DNA of 64,000 nucleotides from Rahnella victoriana (GCF_004330295.1 NZ_SJOJ01000003.1:211828-275827); one strand, 5' to 3'. Shown: positions 20,101-31,161, numbered from the stretch's first letter. Numbers and translations: made by a program. The notes: generated by a model not told the origin, from the letters alone.

Positions 20101-20549
20101 TTATTTTTTGGCTTGTTGCAGCCACTTATCCAGTTCATTGGCAAATTGCTGGCGGTCGCGCTGATTAAGCGCAGGCGGCCCGCCGGTCTGCACGCCGCTG
20201 GCGCGCATGGTGTCCATAAAATCACGCATGTTCAGGCGTTCTTTGATGGTTTCCGTGGTGTAACGCTCGCCGCGCGGGTTCAGCGCCACGCCGCCTTTCT
20301 CAATGACTTCGGCGGCCAGCGGGATATCGGCGGTGATCACCAGATCGCCCGGTTCGGTGCGTTTCACAATTTCGTTATCGGCGACGTCAAAACCCGCTTC
20401 GACCCGCAGGGTGCGCAGATATTTTGACGGCGGCGTACGGATGATCTGGTTGGCTACCAGCGTCACCATCATGCCGGTGCGTTCGGCGGCACGGAACAGC
20501 ACGTCTTTGATGACGTTCGGACATGCATCCGCATCAACCCAGATTTGCA

Positions 20550-20550
<1 letters not shown>
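20101..20550 (-). CDS. yaiI: YaiI/YqxD family protein (UPF0178, DUF188)
   Basis: 149 residues; the family hallmark [24 protein letters not shown] opens the protein, and [27 protein letters not shown] follows, giving a PIN-like arrangement of acidic residues. Nuclease activity has been suggested for the fold but is not established for this family. Its start codon overlaps the hemF stop (ATGA), so it is co-translated with hemF. In E. coli yaiI is not next to hemF, so the pairing is a lineage trait. Confidence 0.9.
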
Positions 20551-21557
<1,007 letters not shown>

Positions 21558-21606
21558 AGAAAAAAGTGGTCATCAGTATAGCGTGATTTGCTGTCAGTTT
21601 GGCAGC

Positions 21607-22491
21607 TCAGTGGGGTTTACGCTCGTTGGCGTCGAAATAGCTAAAGAAATTCACAATACCCTGTGAAATGGCCTGCGCAATTTCGCGGCGGAATGCCGTG
21701 GTGCTCAGTAACTGTTCTTCCTGATGGTTGGTGATAAAGGACGTTTCCACCAGAATCGACGGAATTGACGGCGATTTCAGTACGGCAAAGGCCGCCTGTT
21801 CGGTTTGCTGACTGTGAAGATGGTGGATCGGGCGGATCCTGTCGAGCACATGGTGACCCAGCGTCAGACTGTTTTTAATGGTGTCGGTCTGTACCAGATC
21901 AAACAGGACTTGCTGGAGATAATTGTTGTCTTCTTTGGCATATTTCGCACCTGCGACCAGATCGGCATCGTTTTCTTTTTTCGACATGTAACGCGCCATG
22001 GCGCTACTGGCTCCCCGGTTGGAGAGCGCGAAAACCGACGCGCCGGAGGCTGTCGGGCTGGTGTAACCATCGGCATGAATCGAGACGAACAGATCGGCCT
22101 GATGCTGATGTGCCAGTTCAACACGCTGATAAAGCGGAATAAAGTGATCTGAATCGCGGGTCAGTTTGACCTCAATATGGCTTTGTTCGCCCAGAAATTC
22201 CCGCACATAGTTGGCGATTTCCAGCACCACATGTTTTTCTTCCGAGCCTTCATGGCCGACAGCACCGGAATCTATACCGCCGTGGCCGGGGTCGATCATC
22301 ACCAGTTTTTTTGCGCCCGGTGGTTTAGGGGCCGGGGCGGATTTGGTGATGTGCTCCTGCTGTGCGGCGCTGGCAGAACGTGAACCGAAAGCGGCAATGG
22401 CTAATCCAAGCCCGGACAGTAACAACTGGCGACGGGTGGCGGCGGCAGGGAGAGGCTGGAAATGCAGAAATTTATTCAGGGGGTTTAACAT
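21607..22491 (-). CDS. amiA: N-acetylmuramoyl-L-alanine amidase AmiA
   Basis: 294 residues. A twin-arginine signal (ATRRQLLLSGLGLAIAAFG, cleaved after the ASA motif) marks Tat export, as for E. coli AmiA. The Amidase_3 catalytic domain follows with zinc ligands in IDPGHGGIDSGAVGHEGSEE and SIHADGYTSP and the catalytic Glu in ILVETSFITN. It cuts the peptide from glycan during cell separation and needs activation by EnvC. It shows no LysM or AMIN domain, which fits AmiA rather than AmiB or AmiC. hemF lies downstream as in E. coli. Confidence 0.95.
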   Translation of the reverse strand: MLNPLNKFLHFQPLPAAATRRQLLLSGLGLAIAAFGSRSASAAQQEHITKSAPAPKPPGAKKLVMIDPGHGGIDSGAVGHEGSEEKHVVLEIANYVREFLGEQSHIEVKLTRDSDHFIPLYQRVELAHQHQADLFVSIHADGYTSPTASGASVFALSNRGASSAMARYMSKKENDADLVAGAKYAKEDNNYLQQVLFDLVQTDTIKNSLTLGHHVLDRIRPIHHLHSQQTEQAAFAVLKSPSIPSILVETSFITNHQEEQLLSTTAFRREIAQAISQGIVNFFSYFDANERKPH

Positions 22492-22768
22492 CAGTCCGTT
22501 ACCGTCAGAAAAAATGCAGAATGCCCTATGTTATAGAGTATCTTTTTTATAGTTTCGATCTGAGAACTATTACTTTTTATGAATATTGTGTCGTGAATGA
22601 ATCTGCCACCGAATAAATCTCCGTCTGCGGAGAGGCGGCCTGTTGTTTTATGTGAAGATTTTATCGCTGAAAACGGTTCATAAAGTACACAATCTGTGAT
22701 TTTGATGTTGCGTATCAATCAGATCACGCGATAATCAGATAAACCCCTACTAACAGCGGCGAACAGTG

Positions 22769-23194
22769 ATGGAAATTCGCGTATACCGTCAAGAAGATTT
22801 CGAAGAAGTACTGACCTTATGGGAACGTTGCGACCTGCTGCGTCCGTGGAATGATCCTGAGCTGGATATTGAACGTAAAATTAACCACAGCCCCGAGTTT
22901 TTCCTGGTGGCGGAAGTGGGCGGTGAAGTGGTGGCGACGCTGATGGGCGGCTACGATGGTCATCGCGGATCAGCCAATTATCTGGGTGTACATCCTGATT
23001 ATCGCGGCCGTGGCATTGCCAATGCGCTGGTAAACCGTCTGGAGAAGAAGTTAATCGCCCGCGGTTGCCCGAAAATGAATTTAATGGTGCGTGCTGAAAA
23101 CGATGCGGTAGTCAGCATGTATGAAAAACTGGGTTATGAGATTTCGGATACCCTTTTGTTGGGCAAACGTTTGATCGAAGATCAAGAGTATTGA
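22769..23194 (+). CDS. ypeA: GNAT-family acetyltransferase YpeA
   Basis: 141 residues, same as E. coli YpeA, starting at [14 protein letters not shown] (the ATG at 22769; a GTG directly before it is in frame). The acetyl-CoA pyrophosphate loop is [21 protein letters not shown]. The C-terminal strand is [17 protein letters not shown]. Substrate unknown; likely a small amine or a protein N-terminus. Divergent from amiA, as in E. coli, and followed by a bidirectional terminator. Confidence 0.93.
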   Translation: MEIRVYRQEDFEEVLTLWERCDLLRPWNDPELDIERKINHSPEFFLVAEVGGEVVATLMGGYDGHRGSANYLGVHPDYRGRGIANALVNRLEKKLIARGCPKMNLMVRAENDAVVSMYEKLGYEISDTLLLGKRLIEDQEY

Positions 23195-23212
23195 CGTCGT
23201 TTCCTCAATAAA

Positions 23213-23247
23213 AAGCCCCGGCAGGAGTGATCCGCCGGGGCTTCGTT
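23213..23247. terminator. Bidirectional terminator between ypeA and ygiW
   Basis: AAGCCCCGGC, 11-base loop, GCCGGGGCTT then CGTTTTC; preceded by AAAA. It serves the convergent ypeA and ygiW genes. Confidence 0.85.
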
Positions 23248-23254
23248 TTCTGCG

Positions 23255-23656
23255 TTACTTGATCAGTTTTACGCTTTTGACATCCACTTCCACAGAGTTC
23301 CAGTCTTTATCGACTTTACCTTCAATGCGGATTTTGTCTTTCGGCGACACGTTCTGTCCCTGCCAGCGTTTGCCATCAATTTCGACATTGAGGGTGCCGG
23401 TGTTGTCGCGGAAAATGTATTTATCATGGTCGATGCGCTGATCGATGAACCCTTCCAGCATCACCCACTGATCATCCTTCATGGTTTGCGTGTCTTTCAC
23501 CGTGCTCAGCGCCGTGGTGCCGGTGAAACCGCCCTGCGCGGCAGGCTGGGTTTGCGTTTCCTGCGCCGACGGGCCGTTAAAGCCACCGGTCTGCTGGGCA
23601 AACGCGGTTGCGGAACAAAGTGCAATGAGGGTTGCCAGCGTGATCTTCTTCATCAT
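23255..23656 (-). CDS. ygiW: YgiW/VisP family periplasmic OB-fold protein
   Basis: 133 residues from adjacent ATGs at 23656/23653 (AAGGA eight bases upstream); the frame extends further upstream but without a signal peptide. Signal peptide MMKKITLATLIALCSATAFA. A Gln/Gly/Pro linker is followed by the BOF domain (DDQWVMLEGFIDQRIDHDKYIFRD, IDGKRWQGQNVSPKDKIRIEG, VDKDWNSVEVDVK). Family members affect stress tolerance and LPS modification, and bind peptidoglycan in Salmonella (VisP). In E. coli ygiW is beside qseBC; here it sits between ypeA and yfeZ, with a PmrA/QseB-type box upstream. Confidence 0.93.
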   Translation of the reverse strand: MMKKITLATLIALCSATAFAQQTGGFNGPSAQETQTQPAAQGGFTGTTALSTVKDTQTMKDDQWVMLEGFIDQRIDHDKYIFRDNTGTLNVEIDGKRWQGQNVSPKDKIRIEGKVDKDWNSVEVDVKSVKLIK

Positions 23657-23751
23657 AATAGTCGTCCTTAAGTTAATGTTTCCAGAGCACCGGCAACTAT
23701 GACATCGTTCAGGATGGGTTGCCGTGTTAGAAACCATTAAAGCAGACTGTT

Positions 23752-23767
23752 CTTAACAGTTTCTTAA
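23752..23767. promoter_or_regulatory. PmrA/QseB-type direct-repeat box
   Basis: CTTAA-CAGTTT-CTTAA, an exact match to the CTTAA-N6-CTTAA arrangement bound by PmrA/BasR and QseB. It lies 96 bases upstream of ygiW and 90 bases upstream of divergent yfeZ. ygiW is a known member of the PmrA/QseB regulon in relatives, so ygiW is the likely target. Confidence 0.6.
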
Positions 23768-23856
23768 GCGCCTGCCCGACAGACGTCGATTTATGTCGGG
23801 TATGTCCCTGAGCGAGGGTTAACTTTCACCTTATTTGCAGGAACGTTGTTCTTTTT

Positions 23857-24300
23857 ATGAACCCGGATGATTATAACGACCACGGTATGTTGCGGTTGCC
23901 GCTGTGGTTCTGGACGATTTTGATTTTGCAGGCGCGGACCTGGATATTGTTTGTGATGGTCGGTGCGTCACGTCAGCAGGGCAGTGATCTGCTGGCGTTG
24001 TTTTATCCCGAATCGCAGAATTTCTGGTCCGGTATGTTGCTCGGTTTGCCGCCCGCGCTGGTGTTTTTGCTCAGCGGACGCCGGCATTTGTGGCCACGGG
24101 TCTGGCAGGCCGGTTACTGGCTGTTGCTGGCCGGTATGTTCATCACCTTTGCCTTGCAGGCGCTGGGTTTGTGGCAAAGTACCGACAGTATTTCAGGTGT
24201 GGACATTGTGCTGGCGTTGCTGGATGCCGCCGCGCTGGCTTACTGGTTAATGAGCCGTCGTCTGCGCGCCTGTTTTGATGCCGCGCGCCGTCTGGTCTGA
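23857..24300 (+). CDS. yfeZ: Inner-membrane protein YfeZ (DUF2919)
   Basis: 147 residues with four hydrophobic segments, near 17-36, 57-72, 83-104 and 114-134. The family motif LRLPLWFWTILILQARTWILFV opens it and SRRLRACFD closes it. E. coli YfeZ (151) has the same layout and neighbours yfeY and yfeX. Function unknown. AGGA lies 14 bases upstream of the ATG, which is a poor ribosome site, so expression may be low. Confidence 0.88.
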   Translation: MNPDDYNDHGMLRLPLWFWTILILQARTWILFVMVGASRQQGSDLLALFYPESQNFWSGMLLGLPPALVFLLSGRRHLWPRVWQAGYWLLLAGMFITFALQALGLWQSTDSISGVDIVLALLDAAALAYWLMSRRLRACFDAARRLV

Positions 24301-24385
24301 AGCATATTCCATTTGGGGCTGAACTTTCTTACTGAGTAAGTACTCGAACTGGCGCTAAACAATAATGATTCAAGGAGTGTACCGA

Positions 24386-25015
24386 ATGACTGTTCGCCTG
24401 CGGGTTCGCCCGCTGTTACTGGCGCTGCCGCTGATCCTGACCGGCTGTTCGTCGATGTCACATATGTCATGGCCAGACGTCTCCTGGTCAGCGATGAATC
24501 CGCTTAACTGGTTTGGCAGCAGTGCGACGGTCAGCGATAAAGGTGTCGGTGGGATCACCGCCAGCACGCCGCTGACGGAAACCGCGATCACTGACGCGCT
24601 CGACGGCGACTATACCCTGCGCAGTGGTATGTCGATGAGCAACGGCAAAATGCTCAGCTTCTTCCAGGCGATGGATGGCAAAGAGGTGAAAATGTCGATC
24701 AGCGGCGAGCCGAAAGGCACGGTGCAGCGCGTTGACGTGGTGGATCCGAAAGTCGAAAGCGAGTGGGGCGTCAAAATCGGTACGCCGTTCAGCGATCTCT
24801 ACAGCAAGGCTTTTGATGTGTGCGTGAAGGGTGAAGGTGATGACGCCGAAAGCGTCGAGTGTAAAGCGCCGCAAAGTGCTCACGTGACCTATGTGTTCAG
24901 CGGTATCTGGCATGGCCCGGATTCGCTGATGCCTTCGGATGATGCCCTGAAAGACTGGAAGGTCAGCAAAATTATCTGGCGCGCCAATCCGGCACAGGCC
25001 GCTGCCGCGCAATAA
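24386..25015 (+). CDS. yfeY: Lipoprotein YfeY (DUF1131)
   Basis: 209 residues from MTVRLRVRPLLLALPLILTG (24386, AAGGAG eight bases upstream; an upstream ATG at 24365 precedes the ribosome site). The lipobox LTGC-S gives a mature N-terminal Cys. The rest is the RpoE-regulated lipoprotein domain: DALDGDYTLRSGM, KIGTPFSDLYSKAF, GIWHGPDSLMPSDDALKDWKVSKIIWR. In E. coli YfeY is a sigma-E-dependent outer membrane lipoprotein of unknown job. A strong terminator separates it from yfeX. Confidence 0.93.
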   Translation: MTVRLRVRPLLLALPLILTGCSSMSHMSWPDVSWSAMNPLNWFGSSATVSDKGVGGITASTPLTETAITDALDGDYTLRSGMSMSNGKMLSFFQAMDGKEVKMSISGEPKGTVQRVDVVDPKVESEWGVKIGTPFSDLYSKAFDVCVKGEGDDAESVECKAPQSAHVTYVFSGIWHGPDSLMPSDDALKDWKVSKIIWRANPAQAAAAQ

Positions 25016-25043
25016 AACGGTTTTCTCCGCTTAAAAAGCCCTC

Positions 25044-25073
25044 AATGCCTTGCCTTCGCGCAAGGCATTTTTA
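25044..25073 (+). terminator. Terminator after yfeY
   Basis: AATGCCTTGC, loop, GCAAGGCATT, TTTATTG. Confidence 0.88.
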
Positions 25074-25120
25074 TTGACATCCGGTATGATGACGCCGGTC
25101 AAATTAACGAGGATGAGAAG

Positions 25121-26020
25121 ATGACTCAGGTTCAGAGCGGCATTTTACCCGAACATTGCCGTTTCGCGATTTACATTGAAGCGAAAGCTCAGGGTGACCT
25201 GGATGCGCTCCGGCAGGGCTGCCGTGCATTTGTGGCCGTACTGGAAGACATGCAGAAAAAATTTCCCACCGAACATCTTGGTGCGGTCGTGGCCTTTGGC
25301 AACGATGTGTGGCGTGATTTATCCGGCAACCAGGGCGCGGATGAACTGAAATCTTTCGAGCCGCTGGGCAAAGGTCTGGCGCCCGCGACGCAGCGCGATA
25401 TGTTGCTGCACATTCAGTCCCTGCGTCATGACGTGAACTTTGCGCTGGCCCAGGCGGCACTGAAAGCCTTCGGCAGTGCGATCACCGTCGAGGAAGAAAC
25501 CCACGGTTTCCGTGCGCTGGAAGAACGTGATCTGAGCGGCTTTGTCGATGGCACTGAAAACCCGAAAGCGGAAGCCCGCGCGCAGGTAGCGATTATTCCT
25601 GAAGGCAGCGTCGATGCTGGCGGCAGTTATGTGATGGTGCAACGCTGGAAACATAATCTGGTGCAATGGGAACGCTTCTCCGTGCAGCAGCAGGAAGAGG
25701 TGATCGGCCGTACCAAAGACACCGACGAAGAACTGGATTCAGAAACCCGTCCGGCGACGTCACACGTCAGCCGCGTGGATCTGAAAGAGGACGGCAAGGG
25801 CCTGAAAATCCTGCGTCAGAGCCTGCCTTACGGCACTGCCAGCGGTGAGCACGGATTGTATTTCATTACCTATTGCGCCCGTTTGTGGAACATTGAGAAA
25901 CAACTGCTGAGCATGTTTGGCGATCTCGATGGTAAACGTGATGCCATGCTGCGCTTCACCCGTCCGGTAACCGGCAGCTATTATTTCGCGCCGTCCCTGA
26001 CCCGCCTTCTCGCACTCTAA
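25121..26020 (+). CDS. yfeX: Dye-decolorizing peroxidase YfeX
   Basis: 299 residues, same as E. coli YfeX. DyP-family features: [14 protein letters not shown] with the distal catalytic Asp, the heme-ligand His region [15 protein letters not shown], and the distal Arg and [17 protein letters not shown] near the C-terminus. Cytoplasmic heme peroxidase that oxidises porphyrinogens; earlier claims of heme dechelation are disputed. Located in the conserved yfeZ-yfeY-yfeX block, transcribed on its own between two terminators. Confidence 0.95.
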   Translation: MTQVQSGILPEHCRFAIYIEAKAQGDLDALRQGCRAFVAVLEDMQKKFPTEHLGAVVAFGNDVWRDLSGNQGADELKSFEPLGKGLAPATQRDMLLHIQSLRHDVNFALAQAALKAFGSAITVEEETHGFRALEERDLSGFVDGTENPKAEARAQVAIIPEGSVDAGGSYVMVQRWKHNLVQWERFSVQQQEEVIGRTKDTDEELDSETRPATSHVSRVDLKEDGKGLKILRQSLPYGTASGEHGLYFITYCARLWNIEKQLLSMFGDLDGKRDAMLRFTRPVTGSYYFAPSLTRLLAL

Positions 26021-26027
26021 GTTCTCT

Positions 26028-26059
26028 CAGCGCGTTCCCCGTGGGCGCGCTGTTTCTTT
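26028..26059 (+). terminator. Terminator after yfeX
   Basis: CAGCGCG, 11-base loop, CGCGCTG, TTTCTTT. Confidence 0.8.
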
Positions 26060-26089
26060 CCCTCCTGTTATTTTCCCCTGCGGTTGTTA

Positions 26090-26230
26090 ATGCCTTATAG
26101 CTTTTCATGCTTGAAAATCACCAAATGGTATATAAAACCGTTACAGCCTGACCCTCAGTTATAAATACACTGTGTGATATTGAGCGATTCATATTCGTGT
26201 CGCAAATCGATTCATCACCTAAGGCTGAGC
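26090..26230 (+). promoter_or_regulatory. Upstream region of cysPTWA, probable CysB-dependent promoter
   Basis: AT-rich leader with ACCAAATGGTATATAAAACC (26119-26138), the kind of sequence seen upstream of CysB-activated cys promoters in enterobacteria, and TATAAAT at 26160-26166. The CysB consensus is loose, so binding is inferred from the operon it precedes. Confidence 0.4.
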
Positions 26231-27271
26231 ATGAAAACAGAAACGGGGTTTGCTAAAACGTGGTTTACAGGCAACGTGCTGAAAGGTTCGGTGGCGGCAC
26301 TCTTGCTGGCCAGCGGAGCCGCGTCGGCGACTGAATTGCTCAACAGCTCTTATGATGTCTCCCGTGAACTGTTTTCTGCCCTGAATCCGCCTTTCCAGAA
26401 ACAATGGGCGGAGCAAAATAATGGCGACAAACTGGATATCAAACAGTCGCATGCCGGTTCATCCAAGCAGGCGCTGGCGATTTTGCAGGGTCTGAAAGCC
26501 GATGTGGTCACTTACAATCAGGTGACGGATGTGCAGATTTTGCATGACCGCGGCAATCTGATCCCGGCCAACTGGCAAACACGTCTGCCGAACAACAGTT
26601 CGCCATTCTATTCCACCATGGCGTTTCTGGTGCGCAAGGGCAATCCAAAGAATATTCATAGCTGGGACGATTTAGCGCGTCCGGGCGTGAGTCTGGTGTT
26701 CCCGAATCCTAAAACCTCCGGCAATGGCCGTTATACCTATCTCGCGGCCTGGGGCGCGTTCAATCTGGAAGACAATAAAAACCAGACGCAGACCCGCGAG
26801 AAGATGGCGAGTTTCCTGAAAAACGTGCAGGTCTTTGATACCGGCGGCCGTGGCGCCACCACCACATTTGTTGAGCGCGGGCTGGGCGATGTGCTGATCA
26901 GCTTTGAATCCGAAGTGAACAATATCCGCAAACAATACGGCGATGATAAATACGAAGTGATTGTCCCGAAAGTGGACATTCTGGCGGAATTCCCGGTCGC
27001 CTGGGTGGATAAAAATGTCGAGAAAAATGGCACTGAGAAAACCGCGAAAGCGTATCTGAATTATTTGTGGAGCCCGCAGGCGCAGAAAATCATCACCAGT
27101 TTTAATTACCGCGTGTATGACAAAACGGCGATGGCGGCGGCGAAAGGGCAATTCCCGGACACCAGACTGTTCAAGGTTGAAGAACAGTTCGGAAGCTGGC
27201 CACAAGTGATGGAAACCCATTTCAGTACCGGCGGTGAGCTGGACAAACTGTTAGAGCAAGGTCACCAGTAA
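26231..27271 (+). CDS. cysP: Thiosulfate/sulfate-binding protein CysP
   Basis: 346 residues from [14 protein letters not shown] (26231; AAGG upstream), slightly longer at the N-terminus than E. coli CysP (338). Signal peptide to about residue 33 (ending [10 protein letters not shown]). Ligand-binding motifs of the sulfate/thiosulfate class are intact: [67 protein letters not shown]. Periplasmic receptor for the CysTWA importer. First gene of the operon; its stop overlaps the cysT start (TAATG). Confidence 0.96.
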   Translation: MKTETGFAKTWFTGNVLKGSVAALLLASGAASATELLNSSYDVSRELFSALNPPFQKQWAEQNNGDKLDIKQSHAGSSKQALAILQGLKADVVTYNQVTDVQILHDRGNLIPANWQTRLPNNSSPFYSTMAFLVRKGNPKNIHSWDDLARPGVSLVFPNPKTSGNGRYTYLAAWGAFNLEDNKNQTQTREKMASFLKNVQVFDTGGRGATTTFVERGLGDVLISFESEVNNIRKQYGDDKYEVIVPKVDILAEFPVAWVDKNVEKNGTEKTAKAYLNYLWSPQAQKIITSFNYRVYDKTAMAAAKGQFPDTRLFKVEEQFGSWPQVMETHFSTGGELDKLLEQGHQ

Positions 27272-28101
27272 TGTTGTTGTCGAGCAAACGCGTTTTACCC
27301 GGATTCACCCTGAGCCTCGGCAGCAGTTTGCTGTTCGTGTGCCTTGTCCTGTTGCTGCCGCTGAGCGCGCTGGTGATGCAGTTGTCGCAAATGACCCTGT
27401 CGCAATACTGGGATGTCATCACCAACGGTCAGGTGGTGGCGGCCTATAAAGTGACGCTGCTGGCAGCGGGCGTGGCGAGTCTTTTTAACTGTTTCTTCGG
27501 CATGCTGATGGCGTGGATCCTCACCCGTTACGAGTTTCCGGGCAAAAGCCTGATCGACGGGCTGATGGATTTGCCGTTTGCCCTGCCAACCGCCGTCGCC
27601 GGTTTAACGCTGGCCGGATTATTTTCTACCACCGGTTTTTACGGCCAGTGGCTGGCGCATTTTGATATCAAAGTGGCCTACACCTGGCTCGGTATTGCGG
27701 TGGCGATGGCGTTTACCAGCATCCCGTTCGTGGTGCGTACCGTGCAGCCGGTGCTGGAAGAGTTAGGCCCGGAATATGAAGAAGCGGCTGAAACCCTTGG
27801 CGCCTCGCGCTGGCAGAGTTTCCGTCGCGTGGTATTGCCGGAGGTGATGCCTTCGCTGCTGGCGGGCACCGCGTTGTCCTTCACCCGCAGTCTGGGGGAG
27901 TTCGGTGCGGTCATTTTCATCGCCGGGAACATTGCGTGGAAAACTGAAGTCACCTCGCTGATGATTTTCATCCGCCTGCAGGAATTTGATTACCCGGCGG
28001 CCAGCGCCATTGCTTCCGTGATCCTCGCAGCATCGCTGCTGCTGCTGTTCGCGATTAACACCTTACAGAGCCGTTATGGCCGTCGTCTGGGAGGCCAGTA
28101 A
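27271..28101 (+). CDS. cysT: Sulfate/thiosulfate ABC permease CysT (CysU)
   Basis: 276 residues, six transmembrane helices. The permease EAA loop is EEAAETLGASRWQSFRRVVLPEVMPSLLAG, which contacts CysA. MDLPFALPTAVAGLTLAGLF is characteristic of the CysT branch. Forms the membrane channel with CysW. Start and stop codons overlap those of the flanking genes (TAATG at both ends), so cysP-cysT-cysW are translationally coupled. Confidence 0.96.
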   Translation: MLLSSKRVLPGFTLSLGSSLLFVCLVLLLPLSALVMQLSQMTLSQYWDVITNGQVVAAYKVTLLAAGVASLFNCFFGMLMAWILTRYEFPGKSLIDGLMDLPFALPTAVAGLTLAGLFSTTGFYGQWLAHFDIKVAYTWLGIAVAMAFTSIPFVVRTVQPVLEELGPEYEEAAETLGASRWQSFRRVVLPEVMPSLLAGTALSFTRSLGEFGAVIFIAGNIAWKTEVTSLMIFIRLQEFDYPAASAIASVILAASLLLLFAINTLQSRYGRRLGGQ

Positions 28102-28976
28102 TGTCTGATATTCCGGCTTTTGCAGGGGAAAAACGCCAGCGGATTGACTGGGTGAAATGGTCGCTGATTGGCACCGGTGTGCTGATTTGCGTGCTGCTGC
28201 TGGTGATCCCGATGATCAGCATTTTTGTGCTGGCATTTTCTGATGGCATTGCGGCGGTGTGGAAGAACCTGTCGGACTCCGACATGTTGCACTCCATCTG
28301 GCTGACCGTGCTGATGGCGCTGATCACCGTGCCGGTTAACCTGATTTTCGGCACGCTGCTGGCCTGGCTGGTGGCGCGCTTTAATTTTCCGGGACGTCAG
28401 CTGTTACTGACGCTGATCGACATTCCGTTCGCGGTGTCACCGGTGGTCGCCGGTCTGCTTTATCTGCTGTTTTACGGCACTAACGGCCCGATTGGCGGCT
28501 GGCTGGATGCCCACAACATTCAGTTTATGTTCGCCTGGCCGGGCATGGTGATGGTGACGGTATTTGTCACCTGTCCGTTTGTTATCCGTGAGCTGGTGCC
28601 GGTGATGCTCAGTCAGGGCAGCCATGAAGATGAAGCGGCGGTCTTACTCGGCGCCTCCGGCTGGCAGATGTTCCGCCGCGTGACTCTGCCGAACATCCGC
28701 TGGGCATTGCTGTACGGCGTGGTGCTGACCAATGCCCGCGCGATCGGTGAATTTGGCGCGGTGTCCGTGGTATCCGGTTCTATTCGCGGCGAAACGTACA
28801 CGCTGCCTTTACAAGTTGAATTACTGCATCAGGACTACAACACCGCTGGCGCGTTTACTGCCGCAGCGCTGTTAACCCTGATGGCAATTGTCACACTGTT
28901 TCTGAAAAGCGGCCTGCAATGGCGTCTGAAGCGCCACAACGACCGTCTTGAGCGGGAGGAAAGTCATGAGCATTGA
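28101..28976 (+). CDS. cysW: Sulfate/thiosulfate ABC permease CysW
   Basis: 291 residues, six transmembrane helices, with the EAA loop [31 protein letters not shown] and the CysW-specific [21 protein letters not shown]. Pairs with CysT to form the transmembrane pore. Its last 11 bases overlap the start of cysA. A hydrophilic, charged C-terminus ([14 protein letters not shown]) is usual. Confidence 0.96.
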   Translation: MSDIPAFAGEKRQRIDWVKWSLIGTGVLICVLLLVIPMISIFVLAFSDGIAAVWKNLSDSDMLHSIWLTVLMALITVPVNLIFGTLLAWLVARFNFPGRQLLLTLIDIPFAVSPVVAGLLYLLFYGTNGPIGGWLDAHNIQFMFAWPGMVMVTVFVTCPFVIRELVPVMLSQGSHEDEAAVLLGASGWQMFRRVTLPNIRWALLYGVVLTNARAIGEFGAVSVVSGSIRGETYTLPLQVELLHQDYNTAGAFTAAALLTLMAIVTLFLKSGLQWRLKRHNDRLEREESHEH

Positions 28977-30060
28977 AATTAACGGTATCAACAAATATTT
29001 TGGCCGCACCAAGGTGCTCAATGATATCTCGCTCGATATTGCTTCCGGGGAGATGGTGGCGTTGCTCGGGCCTTCCGGTTCCGGTAAAACCACGCTGCTG
29101 CGTATTATCGCCGGGCTGGAAAATCAGAGCGCGGGGCATTTGAGTTTTCACGGCAAAGACGTGACGCGTCTGCACGCCCGCGATCGTCAGGTCGGCTTTG
29201 TGTTCCAGCATTATGCGCTGTTCCGTCATATGACCGTGTTCGACAATATTGCCTTCGGTCTGACGGTTCTGCCGCGCCGCGAGCGTCCGGACGCCGGGGC
29301 CATCAAACAGAAAGTCACTAAATTGCTGGAGATGGTGCAGTTAGCCCATCTGGCAAACCGTTATCCGGCACAGCTTTCCGGCGGTCAGAAACAGCGTGTG
29401 GCGCTGGCCCGTGCGCTGGCGGTCGAGCCGCAAATTCTGCTGCTGGATGAACCCTTCGGCGCGCTGGATGCCCAGGTGCGTAAAGAGCTGCGCCGCTGGC
29501 TGCGTCAGTTGCATGAAGAACTGAAATTCACCAGCGTATTCGTGACCCACGATCAGGAAGAAGCCATGGAAGTCGCCGACCGCGTGGTGGTGATGAGTCA
29601 GGGCAATATCGAACAGGTTGGCGCACCGGAAGAAATCTGGCGTGAACCGGCGACCCGTTTCGTGCTGGAATTCATGGGTGAAGTGAATAAAATCGGCGGC
29701 GAAATTCGTGGCTCGCAGTTGTATGTCGGCGCGCATCACTGGCCGCTGGAAAACCCGCCGCTGCATCAGGGCGCGGTCGACTTGTTCCTGCGGCCGTGGG
29801 AAATGGAAATCACCGCGCAAAGCACGGCGCGTTGTCCGTTACCGGTGAAAGTGTTGGAAGTCAGCCCGCGCGGTCACTTCTGGCAGCTTATCGTGCAGGC
29901 TGAGGGCTGGCATGATGAACCGCTTTCCGTGGTACTGTCAGAAACGCACGGCAACGGCGCACCTCAGCGCGGCGATCGTTTTTACGTCGGCGGGCTGAAT
30001 GGTCGTCTGTATGCCGGTGATCAACCGCTACAACCCGTTGCGTTAGCGAAGAGCGCCTGA
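28966..30060 (+). CDS. cysA: Sulfate/thiosulfate ABC transporter ATPase CysA
   Basis: 364 residues from [13 protein letters not shown] (28966, GGAGG upstream), as in E. coli (365). Walker [11 protein letters not shown]-loop FVFQHYALF, signature [15 protein letters not shown], Walker [13 protein letters not shown] and switch [14 protein letters not shown]. The C-terminal TOBE-like regulatory region follows from about residue 240. Hydrolyses ATP to drive sulfate and thiosulfate import. Last gene of the operon; a terminator 25 bases downstream separates it from cysM. Confidence 0.96.
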   Translation: MSIEINGINKYFGRTKVLNDISLDIASGEMVALLGPSGSGKTTLLRIIAGLENQSAGHLSFHGKDVTRLHARDRQVGFVFQHYALFRHMTVFDNIAFGLTVLPRRERPDAGAIKQKVTKLLEMVQLAHLANRYPAQLSGGQKQRVALARALAVEPQILLLDEPFGALDAQVRKELRRWLRQLHEELKFTSVFVTHDQEEAMEVADRVVVMSQGNIEQVGAPEEIWREPATRFVLEFMGEVNKIGGEIRGSQLYVGAHHWPLENPPLHQGAVDLFLRPWEMEITAQSTARCPLPVKVLEVSPRGHFWQLIVQAEGWHDEPLSVVLSETHGNGAPQRGDRFYVGGLNGRLYAGDQPLQPVALAKSA

Positions 30061-30084
30061 TATTTTTTAATCAGAATGTGTCTC

Positions 30085-30111
30085 AGGGCGGTCATCGGGC
30101 CGCCCTTTTTA
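30085..30111 (+). terminator. Terminator after cysA
   Basis: AGGGCGG, eight-base loop, CCGCCCT, TTTTATC. Confidence 0.88.
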
Positions 30112-30175
30112 TCGCCTGATATCTGTTTATGTATTTTTTATCAGTCAATATATCCTTTTAATATAAGGCAAGCCC

Positions 30176-31060
30176 GTGAGTACGCTCGAACATTACATCG
30201 GTAATACCCCTCTGGTGAGATTACAGCGCCTGACTCAGGATCTGGACAGCGAGATTTGGGTCAAACTGGAAGGCAATAATCCCGCCGGATCGGTAAAAGA
30301 TCGTGCCGCACTGTTTATGATTGAGCAGGCAGAAAAGCGCGGTGAAATTCGCCCGGGTGATACGCTGATCGAAGCTACCAGCGGCAATACCGGTATTGCG
30401 CTGGCGATGATTGCCGCGCTGAAAGGCTACAAGCTGAAATTGCTGATGCCGGAAAATATGAGCCTTGAGCGTCAGGCGTCGATGCGCGCGTACGGCGCGG
30501 AGCTGTTACTGGTCAGCCGGGCACAGGGAATGGAAGGCGCGCGCGATCTGGCGCTGGACATGGAAAAGCAGGGGCAGGGGAAAGTGCTGGATCAGTTTAA
30601 TAATCCCGATAATCCGCTCGCTCACTTCACCACCACCGGCCCCGAAATCTGGCAACAAACGCACGGGCGCATCACGCATTTTGTCTCCAGCATGGGCACC
30701 ACCGGCACAATCACCGGTGTCAGCCGTTTTCTACGCAGCCAGCACACCGGGGTTAAAATCGTCGGGCTGCAACCTTCAGAAGGCAGCAGCATTCCGGGTA
30801 TACGCCGCTGGCCGGTGGAATATCTGCCGGGGATTTTCAATCCTGAACTGGTTGATGAAGTGATGGATATGGGCCAGAACGAAGCAGAAGACACCATGCG
30901 CGCACTGGCGCGGACAGAAGGTATCTTCTGTGGCGTGAGTTCCGGCGGGGCCGTGGCAGGGGCGTTACGCGTTGCCAGAAGCCATCCGGGCAGCGTGGTG
31001 GTGGCGATCATCTGCGATCGCGGAGACCGTTACTTATCCACTGGCGTTTTTAATGTTTAA
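30176..31060 (+). CDS. cysM: O-acetylserine sulfhydrylase B (cysteine synthase B)
   Basis: 294 residues with a GTG start (30176), homologous from the first codon to E. coli CysM (MSTLE...IGNTPLV). PLP lysine is Lys41 in NPAGSVKDRAA. The phosphate-binding glycine-rich loop is SSMGTTGTITG, the substrate loop [12 protein letters not shown]. The C-terminus ends at GDRYLSTGVFNV, about nine residues shorter than in E. coli. CysM can use thiosulfate to make S-sulfocysteine, which fits its place after cysPTWA. It is separated from cysA by a terminator, so it probably has its own promoter. Confidence 0.96.
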   Translation: MSTLEHYIGNTPLVRLQRLTQDLDSEIWVKLEGNNPAGSVKDRAALFMIEQAEKRGEIRPGDTLIEATSGNTGIALAMIAALKGYKLKLLMPENMSLERQASMRAYGAELLLVSRAQGMEGARDLALDMEKQGQGKVLDQFNNPDNPLAHFTTTGPEIWQQTHGRITHFVSSMGTTGTITGVSRFLRSQHTGVKIVGLQPSEGSSIPGIRRWPVEYLPGIFNPELVDEVMDMGQNEAEDTMRALARTEGIFCGVSSGGAVAGALRVARSHPGSVVVAIICDRGDRYLSTGVFNV

Positions 31061-31161
31061 TTCTATATTCAGCTGTTGAATGTAAAATTAGAGTAAAAGC
31101 GGCTGCGAAGGGCAGGCTTAGTGGTAAAAATGACCAAAATTTTAGCCAGGCGGAAATAAGA

